A stretch of 64,000 bases of DNA, from assembly GCF_000227135.1 (NCBI RefSeq), contig NC_018233.1, positions 265,958 to 329,957 on the forward strand, given 5' to 3'. Below are positions 30,690 to 41,013 of this stretch, one piece after another. Each line of letters opens with the position of its first letter. Position 1 is the stretch's first letter. The DNA comes from Leishmania donovani. Lineage: Eukaryota; Euglenozoa; Kinetoplastea; Trypanosomatida; Trypanosomatidae. The notes beneath the pieces were generated by a model that ran no database searches, was not told the origin of the DNA, and saw only the letters and a program-made list of their open reading frames with translations. A program made the translations under genes and the position numbers.

Positions 30690-33491
30690 ATGATGCTTTC
30701 TGCCTCATCCTCGAGCTCGTCGAGTCGGTGGGGGCCACCACTCGAGCGGCCAGCATCTCCGCAGCATCCGCAGCAGCAGCAGCAGCAGAGGGTGCTGCAG
30801 GGGAATGCCCATTTTATGTCTCTCCTGCAGCGACCTCGAGAGGGTCCTCCGCTGCCCCAGGTGCCCGCGGACAACGCCGTCCCTGCCCCGCGTGTCGCCG
30901 CCCCCTTGCCGGCGCAGGAGCAGCAGCAGCCGTTGCCGTCCCACAAGCCATCCTTCACTGCGGCCGCTGCGGTCCTCTCGCCGAACGCGTTTGTGCAGGC
31001 GCCGCCGCAGCTGCAACGTGAACGCGAGCATCCGCAGCACCGAAGTGTGCCGGCTGATGGCACCAGCGCAACAGCGACGAGTCGTGGCGGTGGCGGTGAC
31101 ATCGACGACTCATCTTCTGCCCCGAGCGATGCCAGCGTGCCAGCGTCGTGGCCGTGCGAGAGCTCTGCTCTACCGCACCACGATGAAGACAGCGGCAGGT
31201 CTAGCGACGGCACGTACCAGTTCACCACGACCAGCTCCACGATGACCGGGCGACGCCCGGTTTCACCCGAACACACTACATCAGTGAGGTCGAGCGATGA
31301 TACGACGTGCTTGGTTGACCTGCGGCGGCGAGATGCCGCTCAGGTTGAGAAGTGCGACCGTAGGCGTCCAACAGCGCCGGGTGCCGTCGGCGCCAGCGCC
31401 GCTGTTGTGTCACCATCGTTTTCGACGTCGTCGTGCGGGTGCCCATCGAATTGCGCGTGCCGAAGCGACGCATCAGACGACGACGTCTTTGGCGTTTCGG
31501 TTGATGCTCACGGAAGAGCGAGACCGGCGTGGCGTGTGCGCCCTGCAAGTTGGCCACGCGCGGCCAGCGCCGATGAGCGACTTGACGCGTGCACGGACTG
31601 CAGAGAGAGAGCTGCACAGGACATGACACGCTGCAGTGACGCCTCCTCGGAGACAGGCACGACACCGCTGCAGCGGAGCAGTGAAGAGGACGGCGACGAC
31701 CTCTGCAGCTCCTGCCGTCAGCACCGCTGTGATTGCGGCCATCCTTCCTTTGAGTGGCGCCGAGCTCAGCGCGGCGACGGTGAGTTTTCACTCAAGCTGT
31801 CGAGTCAGGGCAGTTCCGAGGGCGACAGCGGGAGTGGCGAAGACGCTTCGCTGTGTAGTCTCTGCAAAGACGCCGCACGCACACGTGCGGTGCACCAGGC
31901 CGGTGCTGCCGCATTCTTTGCTCACCAAGAGGACCCGTTCAGCGAAGCCGTGCGCGAGGATAGACGGTGCGCGGGGGTGCCCCCGCTCTTACGCCTTTCT
32001 ACTCCATCTTCCTCCGCTTCTACCAAGCGCGGCAGCGCGAGCGACGCCGTGACGATGGCGCAGCGCGAGCGGGCTGATCGACGAATGGTATACATGCAGA
32101 GCGCCGCCGCACTCGCCAGTGACGCAGGCGGTGAGCGCCGTGGTGCGCACGACGCTGCCGTTGCAGCGGTAAGAGGGCTGGATCGTTGCACGGGCAGCAC
32201 GCAGACAGACACCGTCGCCGCAGCTGCGGCGACGGCTACTCTATCAGAGGAGCAGCGCCGCCTCCACGCGGAGCAAGAGGCGGCGGCGCTGAAGAGCATC
32301 GCTGCTGCTCACGTCGCCGAGGTGACACGGCCACTGCTGCAGGGCGAGCTGGCCAGCTTTGAGGCCCGCGCGGCCGTGCAACAGCAGGCGCGCTTCGATG
32401 TAGTGGAATCGCAGCTGCGGGTGTACCTTGACGAGTTTCGACAGCGCATGCAGGAGCTGAGTGATCTCCAGATGCAGCAGCATGCTACTCGGCAAGAAGA
32501 AGCGGAAGCGGTACGGCGCGCTGCTGCCCGTGTCGACCGTGCCACCTCCCCGATGGACAGTGCTCTCATCGCAGAAGCGGCTGCTTCCACCCCGCAAGCT
32601 GCTCCGTCGCCCGTGCCACCACAGCGCACCGTCGGGACACAGCACTCGGACGGAACCCTCGAGTTGTTGACAATCGTGCGCACAGAGGCCGCGTCATGGA
32701 TGGCGCAGCTGCTTTTCTCCATCGAAGCCGAGCGACGCGATGCCGTGATGCAGGACGAGGCCGAGTCTCGCGACCGGCTCCTACACGTTATGGAAGAGCC
32801 TCGCCGGCGTCAGCTGCTGCGCTATCAAGCGGAACTGCTCCACTGGCAGCAAGAGTGCGCGGCAGTACGTCACCGAGCCTCCTTCGCGTCCGATTTACTC
32901 GCGCTGGAGCTACGTGAGCGGCTTGTGCGGCAAGAGCTGAATGAGGAGGCGTCCGTGGCGCGGCGCGAGCTCGGCGAAGCCTTTGAGCGGCAACGCTGCC
33001 AAGCTGCGGAGGCGGCGGCGCACTCTCAAGTGAAAGCACTCGAGGACGAGCTCGTCAAGGTGCGATCGAAGTTGTCCATTGTTGAAGCCGAACACGCCGA
33101 CACCCTCGAGCACGCGAAGCAGCTTCGCCTGCAGCTTATCCACGCGTTGCGCATGCCTACCGTGACGCTCGTCGATCGCTCGGGCGTGCCTGCAGCAGCT
33201 CGTGGCGCTGGTGACGCCGCCGCCTCCGCTGCGTACGCCTACGCCAACGCGACGGCAGAAACGGGGCCCGGTGACACGTTGGGCATGCGTGGAGACACCC
33301 AAGGCTGTGCTGATCGCGCTCTGAAGGCTCACGCTGCTTCATCGACGGGATCAGGCACCGGCGTGGCCGCGTGGCACACTGTGCCGAGCGGGATCCACGA
33401 AGGACTGGAGGACTTGCCTGTGCATCGGCGCTTCGCCCGCGCGCATCAAGAGGCGCTGCGCGTGACTCGGGCACAGTGCCGCACCGTGTGA
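30690..33491 (+). CDS. Coiled-coil protein with N-terminal Cys-pair clusters
   Basis: 933 residues from the ATG-ATG pair at 30690. The frame extends upstream to 30207 without an ATG, and that part looks like leader sequence. Residues 1-240 are Ser/Gln/Pro/His-rich with a Q-run near 30-37. Between about 245 and 400 there are four Cys-rich spots: CGCPSNCAC, CTDC, CSSCRQHRCDC and CSLC. They may bind zinc but fit no pattern I know. From about 520 to 640 and again from about 680 to 820 the sequence is a long Gln/Glu/Arg/Leu-rich coiled coil. The C-terminus is Ala/Gly-rich. Such architecture is common in trypanosomatid cytoskeletal and flagellar proteins, but I have no family assignment. Confidence 0.85.
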   Translation: MMLSASSSSSSSRWGPPLERPASPQHPQQQQQQRVLQGNAHFMSLLQRPREGPPLPQVPADNAVPAPRVAAPLPAQEQQQPLPSHKPSFTAAAAVLSPNAFVQAPPQLQREREHPQHRSVPADGTSATATSRGGGGDIDDSSSAPSDASVPASWPCESSALPHHDEDSGRSSDGTYQFTTTSSTMTGRRPVSPEHTTSVRSSDDTTCLVDLRRRDAAQVEKCDRRRPTAPGAVGASAAVVSPSFSTSSCGCPSNCACRSDASDDDVFGVSVDAHGRARPAWRVRPASWPRAASADERLDACTDCRERAAQDMTRCSDASSETGTTPLQRSSEEDGDDLCSSCRQHRCDCGHPSFEWRRAQRGDGEFSLKLSSQGSSEGDSGSGEDASLCSLCKDAARTRAVHQAGAAAFFAHQEDPFSEAVREDRRCAGVPPLLRLSTPSSSASTKRGSASDAVTMAQRERADRRMVYMQSAAALASDAGGERRGAHDAAVAAVRGLDRCTGSTQTDTVAAAAATATLSEEQRRLHAEQEAAALKSIAAAHVAEVTRPLLQGELASFEARAAVQQQARFDVVESQLRVYLDEFRQRMQELSDLQMQQHATRQEEAEAVRRAAARVDRATSPMDSALIAEAAASTPQAAPSPVPPQRTVGTQHSDGTLELLTIVRTEAASWMAQLLFSIEAERRDAVMQDEAESRDRLLHVMEEPRRRQLLRYQAELLHWQQECAAVRHRASFASDLLALELRERLVRQELNEEASVARRELGEAFERQRCQAAEAAAHSQVKALEDELVKVRSKLSIVEAEHADTLEHAKQLRLQLIHALRMPTVTLVDRSGVPAAARGAGDAAASAAYAYANATAETGPGDTLGMRGDTQGCADRALKAHAASSTGSGTGVAAWHTVPSGIHEGLEDLPVHRRFARAHQEALRVTRAQCRTV

Positions 33492-34250
33492 TGCCTCTCC
33501 CGATGCCCGGAGCGGTTTTGTCGGGTCTTTTTTTTTGCTTTGCGATCGGCCGTGGCGCTCGCGCGTGTGCCCGGCGGCTGTCGCCTCCTCATAGAAGAGC
33601 ACCATAGACCGTAACGGAGCGGCAGCGTGCCCGTTCTCCTTTTTTTTTTCTCTCCTCGCCGACGGCATAAAAGTTTACTCGTAACAGACAGCGGCGTTTG
33701 CGTGTGCGAGGACGAACGCCGACGTGACCACCGTTCACAGCATGATGGCATGGGTCACGTGTAGTATTAGCGTGCGCGGCTCACCCTCTACGCCCTTCGA
33801 AGGGGCACGCTCGCTTCGCCGTCCTTCTTGCCGTGCCGCATCACCCCCTTCGCGTGCTTCGCCGCTGCCGGCGCACGCTCTTCGAAGGCAAACAGGGGAA
33901 ACGGAAAACAAGAACGTTGATTGGCGCGCGTGCACATGCGCTCCGACTACATGTGCTGCGTCTCTCCGAGTGATGCTTCCGCCCACTTGATGCTCCACCC
34001 CCTCCCCCTCTTCCTCTTCCCCCTCACGTGTGCATGAGGCAAAGAGGGAAAGGCCAAATGTGCGGTGTGGCGCACCGCGCGAGCACACCTGGTGACCTCC
34101 CTCAACGTCTTCGCCCTCTTCTCGCCCTCTTCTCCTTCCCTCCCTTCTGCGTGCACCTCATGCAGTCAGCGTGTGTCTCGCCATCTCTCTCTCTCTGCCT
34201 GCTTGCAGCGGGAGGTGTGCGACTCCAGCAGCCACCGTCCACCGCTACCG
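33492..34250. other. Intergenic spacer
   Basis: About 760 bases with short T-runs (33530, 33639) after the coiled-coil gene and C/T-rich sequence from 34095 leading to the next splice acceptor. No gene seen. Confidence 0.7.
34182..34208 (+). promoter_or_regulatory. Probable spliced-leader trans-splice acceptor
   Basis: A pyrimidine run followed by CTTGCAG places the AG at 34207-34208. This is 42 bases before the ATG at 34251 and supports that start over the non-ATG extension back to 34065. Confidence 0.5.
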
Positions 34251-36356
34251 ATGGACCGAAAACACACGAGACGCGCCGGCCTCCCCAGCCGGCCAGGCGC
34301 ACCGCGTAGCGGCGATGACGGTGCTCCTGTTGCGCCAGCCGTGGCGATGCAGCGAGGCCGTGGAGGCTCTTCATGGTCGTCTGATGGGCCTTCTCCAGCT
34401 GTTCTGTCCTCTGCTGGGTCGTTGTGGTCGCGTGTGTGCCGCGAGGTCACCAGCTGGCGCCGTGGCACTGTCTCGATCCACGAGGTGGACGCGTGGCTAC
34501 GCTTCAATCCGTACATCCGCCGCGGCTTCCGACATCGCTTCTTGCGCAAGCGCGAGGCCCTCGGCTCGATCGTGCTTTACTTCCATAACGAAACATTCAA
34601 CATTGTGTCCCACCTGGCCATGGCGGTGCTGATGGCGCTGCTGCTTCTATGGCCGCCGCGGGTGACGGCAATGAGCAGCGGTGGTGGGGCGTCGGACATC
34701 TACGACGGAGTAGGCGGGGGCTATGGGCTGTACACCGCCGCGGCTTCTGCCGGCGGGCAGGGCGGCGGCGGCGGCGCATATTTCGGCGAACACGCAGCGG
34801 GTGCGCCGTTTCGTGGGCACCGCAGCGAAGCAGCCGAAGTGCCGTCGTGGCTACGTGGGTTGCACGGGCTCGCAGCTGCATCCGGCGCAACTGCGGCGGG
34901 CACTGACAACGACGGCACGCAGGGGTGCGCGCCTTCCGGTGATGAGACTGCCTTCCCACGGCATGTGCTGAGCGACGCCGCTGCTGGTGCCGCAACATCT
35001 TCGCCCTCATTTCGCTTCTTTGCCTCTCTCTCGGGAGACTCGGCAGCGCCATCGTCGCCGGCATGGATCGTGTCAGGCATCGACAGCGCGCTGCCACCGC
35101 CGCCCATGAGCGTCGCCGCCCGTCTCTCCCTCTCCCTCACACCACTGGTGCTCGGCTTCCTGCTGACGTTTGTGATGTCGGTGCTGTATCACGCCTTCAT
35201 GCCATGCTGCCGCTCCCGCCGCGGCTATCAGCAGCTCCTGCAGTGCGATGTCATGGGCGTCGTCTGCGCCATCTCTGGCAGCGCCTACGCGTACTTTACA
35301 TGTGGGATGCCGTGCGCCGGTGAATACGTTCAGGCATGGACGGCGGCACTCATGGTGGCTGCGACGCTGCTGTGCATCTACGTTGTTGTTTTGGTGCCGA
35401 TGTGGGGCGTGGTGGCAGATGTGTGTGCGCTGGCGCTGCACCTGGTGCAGTGGGTTGCAGCTGCCGTCATCGCTGCCGTGCTGGAGTTCTTGATGGGCCG
35501 TCCACTCCCCTCTGCGCCGCCATGCCCGCTACCGGTGCAGCGTGGCGGGCGTGACCGTGATAGTCAATCGCGCCCGTTGCCACCGCCAGAGCACCACTCG
35601 CGCCAGCACCTTCTACTAGCCTGGGTGCAGCAGCATCGACATCTATACTCCGTTCAACTCGGTGACGCGCCGACGGCTGCCGCGCCAGCGGTGGCGGCAA
35701 ACACCAGCATCGATCTGGTACCCCTCAGCGCACTCCAGCGCTCCACCGTCGTCGGCGCCTACTGCCTCCTGCATCTTTATGTGTACCTGGCGCTGGTCTA
35801 TCCCAAGAGTCGCGCAGCCATGGGCGGGTTCACGCAAGCCACGCACTACCACAACGCCTCCTACGTGTGGCTATGCCTCGGCGGCCTCATCAACGCCGCT
35901 CGCTTTCCTGAGGTGGTCGTGTTTCACTGGACAAGACGAGCAGCGCGTCACACGCGGCGTGTGGCGGCGGCAGAGGCGGCCGCGCGGTGCGTCGATGAGC
36001 TAAGAAGGGATGCTGCTGTGGCAGAGATGGATGCACGAGGTGCACCGATGGCTTCGTCGTCGTCGCGTGGCTCTGCGCGCCCGCTTCGTGCCTCTCCTGG
36101 CGGCGTCGCAACCGAGCTGGCAGCGCAGGCGACCTCTGTGTTATCCACGTCTTCGCCGCCCGCCACCACGCCTACCTTGTGGGACCGGCTCTGCATCCCG
36201 AAGCTGATGGTCACCTACGTCGTCTCTGCCTCCACTCTCGACTATATCGGCAACAGTCACAACATCTGGCACGTGTGCACCGCGCTGAGCGCCTTGTCAG
36301 CCATCCTCGGCGTCTACTACGACTGCATGGAGTACGACCTCGTCCAGTGCGGCTGA
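34251..36356 (+). CDS. PAQR / adiponectin-receptor-like seven-helix membrane protein
   Basis: 701 residues from ATG 34251. The PAQR landmarks are all present: 'NPYIRRGFR' at about 86-94, 'HNETFN' from H112 ahead of the first helix (118-138), 'SVLYHAF' with H314 at the end of helix 2, D333 at the start of helix 3, and 'SHNIWH' with H670 and H674 in the last helix. In adiponectin receptors three histidines in these places hold zinc and the domain acts as a ceramidase-like hydrolase, so the metal site looks intact. Further helices lie near 332-350, 363-385, 387-415, 498-518, 534-552 and 653-690. Odd features are long low-complexity loops: about 140-285 between helices 1 and 2, 416-497 between helices 5 and 6, and about 555-650 before the last helix. 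The family is usually 300-400 residues. Substrate and ligand are unknown. Confidence 0.93.
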   Translation: MDRKHTRRAGLPSRPGAPRSGDDGAPVAPAVAMQRGRGGSSWSSDGPSPAVLSSAGSLWSRVCREVTSWRRGTVSIHEVDAWLRFNPYIRRGFRHRFLRKREALGSIVLYFHNETFNIVSHLAMAVLMALLLLWPPRVTAMSSGGGASDIYDGVGGGYGLYTAAASAGGQGGGGGAYFGEHAAGAPFRGHRSEAAEVPSWLRGLHGLAAASGATAAGTDNDGTQGCAPSGDETAFPRHVLSDAAAGAATSSPSFRFFASLSGDSAAPSSPAWIVSGIDSALPPPPMSVAARLSLSLTPLVLGFLLTFVMSVLYHAFMPCCRSRRGYQQLLQCDVMGVVCAISGSAYAYFTCGMPCAGEYVQAWTAALMVAATLLCIYVVVLVPMWGVVADVCALALHLVQWVAAAVIAAVLEFLMGRPLPSAPPCPLPVQRGGRDRDSQSRPLPPPEHHSRQHLLLAWVQQHRHLYSVQLGDAPTAAAPAVAANTSIDLVPLSALQRSTVVGAYCLLHLYVYLALVYPKSRAAMGGFTQATHYHNASYVWLCLGGLINAARFPEVVVFHWTRRAARHTRRVAAAEAAARCVDELRRDAAVAEMDARGAPMASSSSRGSARPLRASPGGVATELAAQATSVLSTSSPPATTPTLWDRLCIPKLMVTYVVSASTLDYIGNSHNIWHVCTALSALSAILGVYYDCMEYDLVQCG

Positions 36357-37458
36357 TGCGTGGCGTCGGCACTGTCTCGTTCTCTCGACCAGGGGAGAGA
36401 CGGGGGCGGAGCCCCCCTCCCCCCTCCTCCTCTTGCCTCGGAGCGAGCTGATGGCGGTCATGGGGCCCGAGCCGTGCATCGCTTTTCACGAGCCCCGAAC
36501 TCGGAGCTCCAACACACCGAAGGCAACGTGTGGAAGCTCATCGACGTCTCCTCGGCGGCGTACAGGAAGCTGGCGAGCGGGGGCTTTGCCGGCTCACGAC
36601 GGCCGCACCGTCTTGGGAGCGGTGCGAACTGAGATTGCCGCACTGCTCGCACGCGGGTCGCACCGCAGCCTCAGCCGTTGCCTTCCTGCTCCGACAAAAA
36701 CGACCACCGCCTTACGGGGCTGCCCCTCACCACCAATGCGACGTCTGCACCATGGCACAAGACGCTGCTATGGCGCTCGCGTCCGCGAACCCCCCGGAGC
36801 AGGGCGGACAGCCAAAGGGACTGCCGTGCGCGGCACGCCGTGTGCGAAGGCCGCGGCGCGCTCGGGCCGCCTTGAGACGCGAGTCCGTGATGGCGAGCGT
36901 CATCGCGGACTCATGCTAATGGACACAGTGCGCAGAGCGAATGGTGCGCCCGCTTCCTCTCCAACGAGCCAGGCCGCTGAACCGAACCGACGTGCACCGG
37001 ATGCGCCGCGGCACGGCACCTGCTGTGGCGCGTCGTCTGCCGCTGCTCGCGCGAAAAAAAAAGAAAAAAGGGACGAGTCGATGACACAAGGTTCAACGCC
37101 TTGAACCACGGCGCATCGTCCACCTACCGGGCGACGCCAAGACGTTTGGTGGCATCGCCCTTTAACCGGCTAGACAATGACGATGGAGCCCCTTCCCCCC
37201 TCATCCACACAACAGGCGCCTTCTCGTACCTCCTCCCCCCTCCTTCTCTCACACCAGCGAGGGTAGGCGTTCTACACGTACATAGATCAAGTGTTTGTGT
37301 GTGGGTGTGGGTGGATCGGGGCTATCAGCGCATCCAGCTGGCCTCGTGCGAACCGGCGCACCTGTGCTGACTCTCGCTCTCTTTATCTGGATCGCCCCCT
37401 TCTTTGCTCCTTCACTCTGCAACGCGAGAGACGCACACACACACACACACACAAAATA
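36357..37458. mobile_element. Spacer with GC-rich degenerate block, possible SIDER-type retroposon
   Basis: From about 36390 to 37070 the sequence is GC-rich, lacks the C/T and CA texture of other spacers, and ends in an A-rich run (37053-37069). This is what a short degenerate retroposon with a tail would look like. A 7-bp stem hairpin (GGTTCAA / TTGAACC) follows at 37090-37107. A frame is open from 36433 to 37104, but it starts at TTG and its product resembles nothing. After 37180 the sequence turns C/T-rich and becomes the leader of the next gene. The mobile-element call is an inference from texture. Confidence 0.3.
37219..37257 (+). promoter_or_regulatory. Probable spliced-leader trans-splice acceptor
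   Basis: A strong C/T tract is followed by ACACCAG, with the AG at 37256-37257, about 200 bases ahead of the ATG at 37459. The leader between them holds a (CA)n run just before the start codon. Confidence 0.45.
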
Positions 37459-40400
37459 ATGCTTGGGCTGCACCATCGACATGAGCCGCTGGCACGAGAG
37501 CGTCTGCTACCACAGCTGAAGCCAGCACAGCTGCACGAGCTTGGGCAAGAGGTGGGCTCTTCGCAAGAGGCATCACAGCCATCAAGAACGCTTTCGCCGT
37601 CGTGCCATGTAGCCGCTGCTCGTCACAGCGCATGCCCGATAGGCATCGACCTCTTCGCGAGCAGAGCCGCATCAGATGCACCCTTGCACCCATCGGCGCC
37701 GAAAACAACGCTTGCGCAGCTGACTCATCCGGGCCACATCGCTGGTTGTCCGCCTACCGAGTGGCCGTCGTCGTGCACCACACCGCCAAGCAGCGACGGA
37801 GCGGCGAGGGTGTTCTTGTGTGTGGACAACACCAGTGCCGCCACCGCAGCCGCCCCTGCTGCGTCGCGATATCCGTCCGCGTGGCAGACGTTGATGGCGG
37901 CCACACAGGCCACCACGACGTACGCGGCGAGCGTGCAGCAAGCGAAACAACTCCTCCGCGACTTTGAGGGCTATCAGCGCAGCGTCGGTGCGTCACCGCT
38001 CAACCACGACCAGCGGCGCGCGAAACTCACACCCGGGTGTCTCGAGAGCGGCAGCGGTTCTGCTGGCACGACGAACTGTCCTCGCTTAGACGTAGATGCG
38101 CTGGGGCAGCGTGGCACACCTTCAGCTACCATCTCGACCAAGGCGCGTGGGAGCGCACCCAGCTTCGGTACTGGGCATGCTGCGCAGCCGCCCCAGGCAT
38201 CGCCATCTTCATCGCCGTCTCTCAGCTTCCCGCTTGACCCCGCTGCGTACGAGCTCGCGAGGCGGCGCTCCCTGCAGGCGCTGCACGACAACGCGCGGGC
38301 ACGCGCCGCATACGTTGATCAGGGGCTGCGGCTCTCACGGGCAGTGCACGCGGCGTTGTTAAAGCGGCCGGGGATGGCTATAGACGGCGTGGTTGCTATG
38401 GAGGGCTCATCAGGCCACCCCACGAGTACCGCAATGGCACATCACGATGGACAGGCGCTTTCGCCCGCTGCGGGGGCCGGTGATGCGCCGCGGACCTCGA
38501 ACGCCGCCGCGTCGCCGTCGCTGGCCGCCGCCGGCCAGCAAAAGACGGATCAGCCGCCTATCGCTGCGGTGCCGGTAATGAGCGTAGCGGAGCAGGCGGC
38601 TGCCACGAAAGAGGCGGAGCGTGCCCTGTCCCTTCTCTGCACCATCCGCGCGATGCGGCGGCAGACGGAGGAGCTGACCGTGCTGCTGCTGCACGCCTGT
38701 GGTGAGTATGGCTGCTGGTCGGTGCCCACCGCCGAGGAAGGTGTTGCCTGGGGGACGAGACGCACGCCGTTGCCTTCTTCACCGCTGCCGAGGCGCGTAA
38801 GACACTCGCGGCACCTTTTCACTGACCTGTTCATGGCAGCACCTCCGGCACCGGCCGCACCTTGCACATCCCCATCTGGGTCTCCCGTGGGCGTCAGCGA
38901 TGGCCCCGCCAGAGCACATCTGCTAGATCTCCGCGCGGCGGAGGATGCTGACACGGCGCGACTCAGCGCTGCGAGCGTCTTCGCCAAGGAGTCGGCCTGC
39001 CGTCGCGAGAGGGCGTGCCGGGCGCTTCGGCAAGCGCTGCAGCAGCAACGGCAGCGATGGCCGCTGTCCACGGCGGCGGCCGCCACTGTGACCCTGGCTG
39101 CTGGCGCTGCTTTCTTGGAGATGGCTTTGGCACCGCCGCAGCGTGCAGTGCCGCCGCCACCGCCGATGTCTGTGCAGCTAGACCTCTACGCTGTGCAACA
39201 GTGTGCTCTGCACAGTTCGTCTCATGAGTGGCGACGAGGGGCTGCGCAGACGGCTGCCACCGGTGCTACGAAGACAGATGGCGCACCATCATCGGAGGAG
39301 GCAGCGTCTCCGCACGGCTCCTTACAGCAGCTGCTACACACCCTGAGAAGGCAGCGACCCCAGCTCCAGCGCAGCTACGATGTGCTCCACGCGGCTGCAG
39401 GGCAGCGACACCGCACAAACACCCACTCGTGCACTGACGAGCAGCGAGGGGTGCCGTCTCGCGAGACGACCACCGGAGTCACCAAGGCTGTCGAAGCGAG
39501 AGCAGTGGCGCACAAGACGCGCGGCACATCGGCGGCCGCGTCTGATGCACCACAGCAGGTCGAGGCGCCGCTGCTGCCATCTTCATCGCCCCCACTCGCA
39601 GTTACGCCTGACACGCTGCGCCACACACCTTCCTCCCTGCCACGGCAGCACTCTTCCACTACCCCCAGCAGCAGCTCACAGGCTTTGCCATCCTCCGACA
39701 CGCTGCTGAGGTTGCCTGTGCAGCTGGCTGTAGACCACACGCGGCTGTGGGCGGACCCGCCGACGCCGTTGCAGCGGGCCGATTTCTCGCGCGCTGCAGC
39801 CGCCGCGCCGACGAGCACCGAAATATCTGGGAGGGGTGCAAGAATCCCGGTACAACAGGCGGGTCGGTCGGCGGTGGAGGACGCGAGCTCGCATCGCGCG
39901 AAGGGCAAGCCGGAGCTGGAGGCACGTATCGAGGTGGAGGTCATTGGTGGGAATGCGGGTGGAAGCCATGCTGCCGCTGGTGCGCCCCCATCCAACTCGA
40001 CACAGGTGACTAGTATGCGGCGCACATCCTTGTCTTCGTCGACGCCCTTCCCTTCCCCCGCCGCCGTAGATGCGCGCGGCGGCGTCGTTGGTGCACCGCG
40101 AGAGGTATGTGAGGCATCATGGCAACCATGCGCGAACGCCATGCCCTCCACGCGCCCCGAGGCAGCACGTGACGTGGCAGTGAAAGAGGGGAAGCTGGCG
40201 TCCCAGCATCAGAAGGAGCGCCGAAGACGAAGGGGCGATCGAGGAGGCAGTGCCACCGCTGCCGAGCTCGAGGACTCTGTGTGGCGCCACCTCACGCGCT
40301 GGATCTCTCAGCAGCAGAAACGTACGGCGCCTGACGCGGCAGCATCGTTGTCATCGCTAGCGCTCAGCCCACATGACCTCAGCGCTGCTGCTGCGTGGCT

Positions 40401-41013
40401 GCGCTCGACGAGTCCGCGTTTTGCCATCAGCCAGACGGTCGCTGCTCCACCTCCGGCGTTGGTGCGGATCCTGAAACATGCGTTCCCAGATTTTGTGGCA
40501 CCTTCATCCTGGAACGCTCTGAGGGCGGCCCCGACTGCCGCTGTGGTAGTTGAAGCGGACCAGCCGGACGGAGATGAAGAGCCACGAGCACCACAGCAGC
40601 CGCAAATCCAACCGCCCTCGTTGACCATCACCTCTACCACGTCTTCCCATCCTTACTCTGCGGCGACCTCATCCGCGCCGGAGGCGGCAAGGCTTCCAAG
40701 GCGGCCGCCTCCGCAAACAGCCCCTGATGGCCCTGCCGTTTCCCATTCGCCGACGTCGTCGATGAAGTTCTCTCAGGCTCCTTCTGGAGGAACCGACACT
40801 GCGGCCGTTGCGCCTCCAGGCCAGTTGCTCCTTGCACCTGTAGCAGCTGTCAATCCTCGCCCGGCACCGCTGAGCGCGCCGCTGCCACCGCCGCCGGCGT
40901 CATCGCCCAAGGCCAAGCCGGCGAAGGGTGGCGGCTCTGCGGGGGTGACGAAGCTGCCGCAGCGGCAGCGGCACCGCAACTTCTTCAGTCGTCTCTTCAG
41001 GTGCGGCGGATGA
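37459..41013 (+). CDS. Conserved-looking protein of unknown function, 1184 residues
   Basis: The frame is open back to 37291 but without an ATG, and the ATG at 37459 lies downstream of the probable splice acceptor. Most of the protein is Ala/Ser/Thr/Pro-rich and probably disordered. More ordered stretches are: about 258-305, Arg/Ala/Leu-rich helices; about 384-425, 'TKEAERALSLLCTIRAMRRQ' and the following leucines; and about 937-1020, a helical block beginning 'LEDSVWRHLTRWISQQQ' and ending 'ALVRILKHAFPDF'. The C-terminus is a basic aromatic tail, 'RHRNFFSRLFRCGG'. No signal peptide or membrane segment. I do not recognise the family. Confidence 0.85.
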   Translation: MLGLHHRHEPLARERLLPQLKPAQLHELGQEVGSSQEASQPSRTLSPSCHVAAARHSACPIGIDLFASRAASDAPLHPSAPKTTLAQLTHPGHIAGCPPTEWPSSCTTPPSSDGAARVFLCVDNTSAATAAAPAASRYPSAWQTLMAATQATTTYAASVQQAKQLLRDFEGYQRSVGASPLNHDQRRAKLTPGCLESGSGSAGTTNCPRLDVDALGQRGTPSATISTKARGSAPSFGTGHAAQPPQASPSSSPSLSFPLDPAAYELARRRSLQALHDNARARAAYVDQGLRLSRAVHAALLKRPGMAIDGVVAMEGSSGHPTSTAMAHHDGQALSPAAGAGDAPRTSNAAASPSLAAAGQQKTDQPPIAAVPVMSVAEQAAATKEAERALSLLCTIRAMRRQTEELTVLLLHACGEYGCWSVPTAEEGVAWGTRRTPLPSSPLPRRVRHSRHLFTDLFMAAPPAPAAPCTSPSGSPVGVSDGPARAHLLDLRAAEDADTARLSAASVFAKESACRRERACRALRQALQQQRQRWPLSTAAAATVTLAAGAAFLEMALAPPQRAVPPPPPMSVQLDLYAVQQCALHSSSHEWRRGAAQTAATGATKTDGAPSSEEAASPHGSLQQLLHTLRRQRPQLQRSYDVLHAAAGQRHRTNTHSCTDEQRGVPSRETTTGVTKAVEARAVAHKTRGTSAAASDAPQQVEAPLLPSSSPPLAVTPDTLRHTPSSLPRQHSSTTPSSSSQALPSSDTLLRLPVQLAVDHTRLWADPPTPLQRADFSRAAAAAPTSTEISGRGARIPVQQAGRSAVEDASSHRAKGKPELEARIEVEVIGGNAGGSHAAAGAPPSNSTQVTSMRRTSLSSSTPFPSPAAVDARGGVVGAPREVCEASWQPCANAMPSTRPEAARDVAVKEGKLASQHQKERRRRRGDRGGSATAAELEDSVWRHLTRWISQQQKRTAPDAAASLSSLALSPHDLSAAAAWLRSTSPRFAISQTVAAPPPALVRILKHAFPDFVAPSSWNALRAAPTAAVVVEADQPDGDEEPRAPQQPQIQPPSLTITSTTSSHPYSAATSSAPEAARLPRRPPPQTAPDGPAVSHSPTSSMKFSQAPSGGTDTAAVAPPGQLLLAPVAAVNPRPAPLSAPLPPPPASSPKAKPAKGGGSAGVTKLPQRQRHRNFFSRLFRCGG

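Noticed and set aside
34065..34250. In-frame extension of the PAQR gene
   Set aside because: It lacks an ATG at its head and crosses a good splice-acceptor tract ending at 34208.
36433..37104. 223-codon frame starting at TTG
   Set aside because: No ATG start, no recognisable product, and it overlaps other open frames; better read as a degenerate GC-rich block.
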